Positions 59,110 to 64,000 of a stretch of 64,000 nucleotides of DNA are shown one piece after another. The position numbers and the translations under genes are program-made. The notes under the pieces were generated by a model that saw only the letters and a list, made by a program, of their open reading frames with translations, was not told where the DNA came from and did not search any database. The stretch's first letter is position 1; each line of letters begins with the position of its first letter. Origin of the DNA: Sisyra terminalis (taxonomy: Eukaryota; Arthropoda; Insecta; Neuroptera; Sisyridae); assembly GCA_958496175.1 (NCBI GenBank), contig OY292279.1, forward strand, positions 3,162,001-3,226,000. Direction: 5' to 3'.

Positions 59110-59591
59110 TTCCTCAAAAGAAAATATTCTACCAGCGTTCATTTAATCCCCTCCCGATAGTAATTTTTCGAGCTTTTATTCCACACAAATTCCTCATGTC
59201 TATCCCACCGAAATCACTAATCCAAGCTTTTGTACCGATTATGTATGATATCGACATTTAATCAACTTAGACATTAATAATAATATATTTCCTCAACCAA
59301 ACGAAAGCGATTATCAATCAAGGGTTACCTCTCTCATAAATAGAGAGCTTTACACATGAATTAGCAAAGCTCCTCGACATCTTGGAGTGGGGAAAATCGA
59401 CTGAAGGGAAAATCAACACACAGGTGAAAAGCATGGCGTTTTATTAAATTTTTCTCGGAAAATATTTGACTAAAGCAGGAATTTTTTGTCATTGACATGA
59501 AACTATTTTATCAATTTGGGGTTATAGAATGTCGAGACAAGGATAGAGGTCGAAGGGATGGGTGTTTACAAGGGGGAAGTGGATGTTTAAG

Positions 59592-59777
59592 ATGAGGTTT
59601 TATAAACTTTTAACAATATATGCTGTTATGTTCACTCGATTGAATTTCATTTTATCTCTTGAAGTATCTCCCGGTGAAATGACGCAGATGATGAGTGCAC
59701 ACAGCAGTGTTGAGGGGGACATGAAAGAAAATGATGCTTTTCTTATTTATAAGCTTAAGTATGTGCCAACTTCTTAA
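59592..59777 (+). CDS. hypothetical small secreted-type ORF
   Basis: 61 codons starting MRFYKLLTIYAVMF, a signal-like hydrophobic start, then a polar acidic stretch (SSVEGDMKENDAF). A good splice donor (AAGTATGT) occurs near the end, before the last five codons, so it could be a first exon. I do not recognise a family. A chance ORF is quite possible. Confidence 0.25.
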   Translation: MRFYKLLTIYAVMFTRLNFILSLEVSPGEMTQMMSAHSSVEGDMKENDAFLIYKLKYVPTS

Positions 59778-59820
59778 TGAAGCCAAAAAAATATTTTTTT
59801 AAGCCAATTAGTTGAGCTTT

Positions 59821-61152
59821 AAAATTTATTTTCATTCCAAAAATTTTTTTTTCAATTGATCTGTAGATTGGTTTGAAACTATTCAAATAGTAACACGGAT
59901 TATAAGTTAATGAAAAAAATTATAATTGGAGGCGGGGAAATCAAGTTGGGGGATGAATACCAAACATTTTTTGCTAATTCAGAGGAAAACATCTTTTGAA
60001 GAATTAAAAAACATCTTTTAAATGGCTCTAAAATGTATAAAACTAGTACGTGTGTGATGTGTGTAATACATTTAATACATTCAGTTGCCATTTATCTGCT
60101 TATTACTTATTTTAAAGCGGTACTAAAGATATTTTATGATAAAAGAAAATAATCAACTTACTAAAAATTAAAAAATATTTTTTATTCGGAAATCTATATT
60201 GAAATGGTAGGACCAAAAACCCGAAAGAATATAAATTTGGTACTGTATGCTCTTCAAATTTCACTGGATAGTAATGCAAAGTTGTTACTAAAAACATATT
60301 CAAAGTTTATCTAAGAGCATTACATGTTCATCAATGTCAAATAAGACTTTTTAAGATCAAATTCAAAAACTTTAATATATCCAACTGGTACCAACGAAAT
60401 ATGACAAAATATTTAACCAATAAAAAGTCAAGAGGGCAAAATGGTGCCAAATTTATGCCCGAAAATCAAATTTATTTTCATTCCAAAAATTTTTTTATCA
60501 ATCGATCTGTAGATTGATTTGTAACTATTCAAATAGTAACACGGATTATAAAATAGTGAAAAAATTATCGTTGCTGGTCGGAATATCACTTTGGAGGATG
60601 AAAACGACAAATTTTTTGCTAGTTCAGAGGAAAACATCTTTCAGAGAATTAAAAATCAGCTTTTAAATGGCTTTAATATGTATAAAATTAGTACGTGTGT
60701 GATGTTTGTAATACAAATAATAGGTGTACCAGAAAAGAATGTCGTTTTTAAAGCAATAGTCATTCTTTTGCCATTTATCTGCTTATAAGTTATTCCAAAG
60801 TGGTAATAAAGACATTTTATGATTAGAGTAATTTATCAACTTGGTCAAAGTTAGAAAATATTTTTTATTCTGAAATCTATAGGTATTAAAACGGTTGGAC
60901 CAAAAATCCGAAAGAATATAAATTCGGTATTGTATACTCTTCAAATTTCACAGGATAGTAATGCAAAGTTGTTACTAAAAACATATCCAAAGTTTATCTA
61001 AGTGTATTAGATGTTATTCAATGCTAAATTAGATTTTTTAAGTTCAAATTCAATAATTTTCATTTCTCCAACTGGTACCAACGAAATATGACAAAAAATT
61101 TAACCAATAAAAAGTTAAAGGGGCAAAATGGTGCCAAATTTATGACCGAAAG
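59821..61152. repeat. tandem duplication of about 645 bp
   Basis: Unit 1 (59821-60465) and unit 2 (60466-61152) share, in order, CAAATAGTAACACGGATTAT, TTCAGAGGAAAACATCTTT, TAATGCAAAGTTGTTACTAA and CAACTGGTACCAACGAAATA. Unit 2 has about 40 nt extra at 60719-60760. Frames in the units (for example 60591-60788) are not conserved between them, so they are probably not coding. Confidence 0.85.
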
Positions 61153-61612
61153 TCTATGAGCTGTCGAATAATCTCAATCAATCTTAATCGATCTACCAAA
61201 TATCCAATAGTGTCCAAAAATTGTTAGAAGATTAAATTCTATGCAGCAACACGGTAGTTTACCATAAGACCCTTTGCAGAAAAAAATCCCTAGAAAACAC
61301 TAATTAATTAAAGGATGGGGAGATATTGCTGTACCCATTATAATCGTCCAAAGTTATTTCATCGGATTTCTATTTATTTCAATTGTTACCCCATTTACTA
61401 AGTGGTAAAAAAATTTAAAGCTTTTCAAAATATTTTTTTTTTTCGTAATCAATTGATTTTTACTGATATGGCATTAAAAATTTGCACATTAGATGCCAAA
61501 ACGTTGATATTACCGAGGCTGATTATATCATTGATTTAATATCAATAGTTGTATCAAAATTTTGGGTTTTATTTGTATATTGAAAAAGCGACATTCTCTT
61601 CTGGTACACCTA
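60721..61612. mobile_element. possible TIR element overlapping the tandem duplication
   Basis: TAGGTGTACCAGAAAAGAAT plus GTCG at 60721-60744 is matched in reverse complement at 61589-61612 with one mismatch in 24. TA dinucleotides flank both, as in Tc1/mariner-type insertions. The element would be about 0.9 kb and carries no transposase. Confidence 0.45.
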
Positions 61613-61770
61613 ATGTTTAGAAAACTTAAATATAAGAATTTTTTCTTACTCTTTCTATCGAAAAACAACATCAGAATTATGGTTTCTACGATAAAATTGG
61701 ATTAACCACCTTACAAAATCAATTATTACGTTTCTTACAAATTTTTTTATTCAAAAAGGGTCAAATTTTT

Positions 61771-62218
61771 GTGTATACAATATATAAGATATATTGCAGT
61801 CCAATTAATGTAGTATAATTTAATATAATAATATATAAAAATCATACCACAAACATAAATTTGAACAGAAGTTCAAACAAAAATATTCGTAACGTATTGC
61901 CCAGATACGTATTTCGATTGCCAAGCAATCTTCTCAAGTAGTTTGGATCACTCCTTAACTGCTTTGTGGTGATTCATGATGATTCAAAGCAGTTACGGAG
62001 TGATCCAAACCACTGAGAAAGATTGCTTGGCAATCGAAATACGTATCTGGGCAAAACGTTACGAATATTTTTGTTTGAACTTCTGTTCAAATTAATGTTT
62101 GTGGTATGATTTTTATATATTATTATATTAAATTATACTACATAAATTGGACTGGAATATATCTTATATATTGTGTACACAGTATAACTGTTCAAAGTCA
62201 GCGAAAAAATCTTATTTT
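61771..62218. mobile_element. long-inverted-repeat element, copy 3 (full)
   Basis: About 448 bp with both arms and the tail, very close to copy 1. Direct repeats GGTCAAATTTTT flank it (61759-61770 and 62219-62230). Confidence 0.85.
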
Positions 62219-62239
62219 GGTCAAATTTTTGTTCAAATT

Positions 62240-62510
62240 ATACTCAATACCCTTGGGTAGATCTTCAAGTTTCGCTGCTCTTTTTAGAAATCCACTATAG
62301 GCCAATTAATAAGGAACAAAAATGGAGGTAGGTAATATTATTGGGTGACTTCAATGCGGTGGTAAACAACATTCTTTCGTACTATTAACTCTATGCTGGA
62401 AATAACCTGATTGGTCTATAAGAATTGATTTCTTGTGGTTGTTTTTTGGTTACTATGTCATGGTGACATAAACCACTTGTCACTGTTCTACCAGATGGTT
62501 TAAAGTCTTT
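62240..62510 (+). mobile_element. LINE endonuclease relic
   Basis: A frame near 62330 reads LGDFNAVVN, matching the GDFN(A) motif of APE-type endonucleases in non-LTR retrotransposons. It follows YRPI (near 62297) and precedes a stretch resembling the LxxLCxxxxLxVTNT region (ELISCGCFLVTM). Stops interrupt it. Confidence 0.45.
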
Positions 62511-64000
62511 TTTTCTTTCTTAAAAGCTCTTTAAACAAGCTTTTTGTTATTAAGTCATGTCCAAAAGCTTTGCTAGATTTTATGTCTAGAATAAGAGATT
62601 TCAATTCTTTCAGTAGGTTGAATTTATGTCACTTTTTGTTATATATATTATATTTCCTGGATTTCATCAAAATTACTTATCCGATTGTTTGCTAGGTAGT
62701 TACTTAAAGCCTAATTGGAAAAACGAGATTGTATTGTTGACGGAAAATTAAACTTCCCTTCTCGTTCAAAACAAAAACGGAGAAAGTTTTCTTTTTTTTT
62801 TCTGAAATTTTTATACTTTCTTTCAAACAAAAGACACGGAGGGTTGTTTTCTATGTGCAGGGAAATAATTACTTTGGTAATTGACCACCGGCATTGATTT
62901 ATTTTCAACAAATGATTCATTTGTTTCATATCCGTAAATCAAATTGATCTGAAAGAAAATTTAATGGTGAAATCCAAAACCAATTTAGCGGTAGTAATTT
63001 TCGTTGTATTTTTTTTTTTTAGGCGTTTTTCTCATTCTTCGCTTAAATCACCCACATTGGCTTTTTTCCTATTCGATTGAAAGCCCTGTTCTTGTCGTCG
63101 TCGTCGTCCATTATCATTTCGGGGGCTCTTTTGTTGAATTTCCCCATTGGATAATTATCAAACGAGAACAAATGAATTGTGATTTGAAATAAATTGGAGC
63201 TTTTTTTTTCCCCCGTTGATCGAGGCGAGGCCAATCGAGGGCTTGCTCTATCTATTGAAATTAACGATTTCCAATTTAATTTTCCAATGAATGTAATTTA
63301 AATTCGCATAAATTTTTCGTCCTTTTTTTCTAGGAACGATGGTTCGTTTTTTGGGTGACGATAATGAATCGATTAAACTTGTTTAACACATTTTGTCGAT
63401 TGGAAATCGACGGGATTTGAGCGAGGAATATTTGGAGGGATGCAAGAAAAAGAGGATAAATGTAATGGGGATGATAATCGCATTGATTTCGGCATTGTCA
63501 TCCTTGTTCTTGCGACAATTATTTCCCGTTCCTTCACCATGCCATCGTCACCCTTGTCTACTGCACGTTCTAATCAAGACGCAGTGTAAAACACTTGAAA
63601 CTTTTCTCCCCCAATTCCGTAAGTTTTCTATTAGTGTGACACTAAGAAGTGTTACAAAAAAAAAAAGAAAATGTGGTGACAAACAAGTGAAAAAAGTGTT
63701 CACGATTGGAATAATCGCTGGAATGAGGAAGTAGGCAAAAAGTTGGAAAATTCGAAAGAATGTACATCCTTATGGTGGGTAAAGCTTTGGAAATAAACCT
63801 CGAAACACGAGGGACTTTAACGATAAAACCACAGTAAATTGTGTCATCATCTTCTTCATCGTTTTTATTGGAAATTAATTGAGTTACATCTTATCGATGA
63901 GAAAAATTTTCAACCAAAAAAAAAAAAAATCAACCACTTAAGCTGCTTATATTTTTGAATTCAAATTTTTTAAAATGCTTGATCCCCTACAGACTAACTT
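62511..64000. other. right edge, no supported gene
   Basis: The longest frame (63393-63734) starts at TTG, is basic and has no domain. A GTAAGT donor at about 63620 could mark an untranslated or first exon of a gene beyond the window, but nothing supports it further. Confidence 0.35.

Noticed and set aside
59900..60788. Coding exons in the tandem duplication
   Set aside because: Frames differ between the two units through indels and stops, so conservation is at the DNA level only.
63393..63734. 113-codon ORF near the right edge
   Set aside because: It starts with TTG, is basic and low in information, and shows no family resemblance.
1..64000. tRNA, rRNA and CRISPR-like arrays
   Set aside because: No cloverleaf with A/B boxes, no rRNA sequence and no regularly spaced short repeats were recognised by eye; the tandem arrays found are transposon-derived.

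Overview
The window reads as AT-rich nuclear DNA from an insect. The evidence is five-exon genes with GT-AG introns, CLIP-domain serine proteases (an arthropod family), AATAAA polyadenylation signals, and fossils of Helitron, mariner, hAT-like, Jockey-like and RTE-like elements. A dipteran is plausible, but the order cannot be fixed from this sequence alone. No prokaryotic features, tRNA, rRNA or CRISPR arrays were seen.

Layout: (1) 1-24.3 kb is gene-poor. It holds a 2.4 kb non-autonomous Helitron (5656-8055), a decayed Jockey-like retrotransposon (about 9.84-11.06 kb), a decayed mariner (16.4-16.9 kb), a hAT-like end, a diverged tandem duplication (20.5-21.9 kb), and a short fragment resembling the start of an M1 aminopeptidase. 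(2) 24.36-59.05 kb is a tandem cluster of six CLIP-domain serine protease genes, all on the + strand. They are called here CLIP-SP1 (24363-30793), SP2 (31430-35051), SP3a (42146-44759), SP3b (45330-46695), SP4 (53379-57150) and SP5 (57305-59050). A relic exon of a seventh copy lies at 50462-50570. (3) 59-64 kb holds a small secreted-type ORF, a 0.65 kb tandem duplication, a palindromic element and a LINE endonuclease relic.

I rebuilt all six genes from splice sites. Each gives an uninterrupted frame with the same plan: a signal-peptide exon ending in phase 1; a CLIP, linker and catalytic-His exon ending in phase 2; a 191-195 nt exon with the catalytic Asp; a short exon with PICLP and (A)GWG; and a last exon with the catalytic Ser. 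SP2 has lost the intron between exons 3 and 4. SP1, SP3a and SP3b have one CLIP domain; SP2, SP4 and SP5 have two. Proteins of this class act in haemolymph cascades that activate prophenoloxidase or the Toll ligand spatzle. SP1, SP2, SP4 and SP5 look catalytically competent with trypsin-like specificity. SP3b has lost His and Ser of the triad. SP3a keeps the triad but has lost the activation-cleavage N-terminus and carries Gly197Asp. The cluster therefore mixes proteases with probable non-catalytic homologues.

Transposons have reshaped the cluster. A long-inverted-repeat family sits in introns of SP1, SP3a and SP4. A TTAA-flanked family sits just after the SP3b stop codon, in SP4 intron 1 and elsewhere. 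SP2 intron 3 carries a tandem array that has copied part of the last exon, one copy with a usable splice acceptor that would lead to a premature stop. A 2.7 kb foldback element separates SP2 from SP3a.
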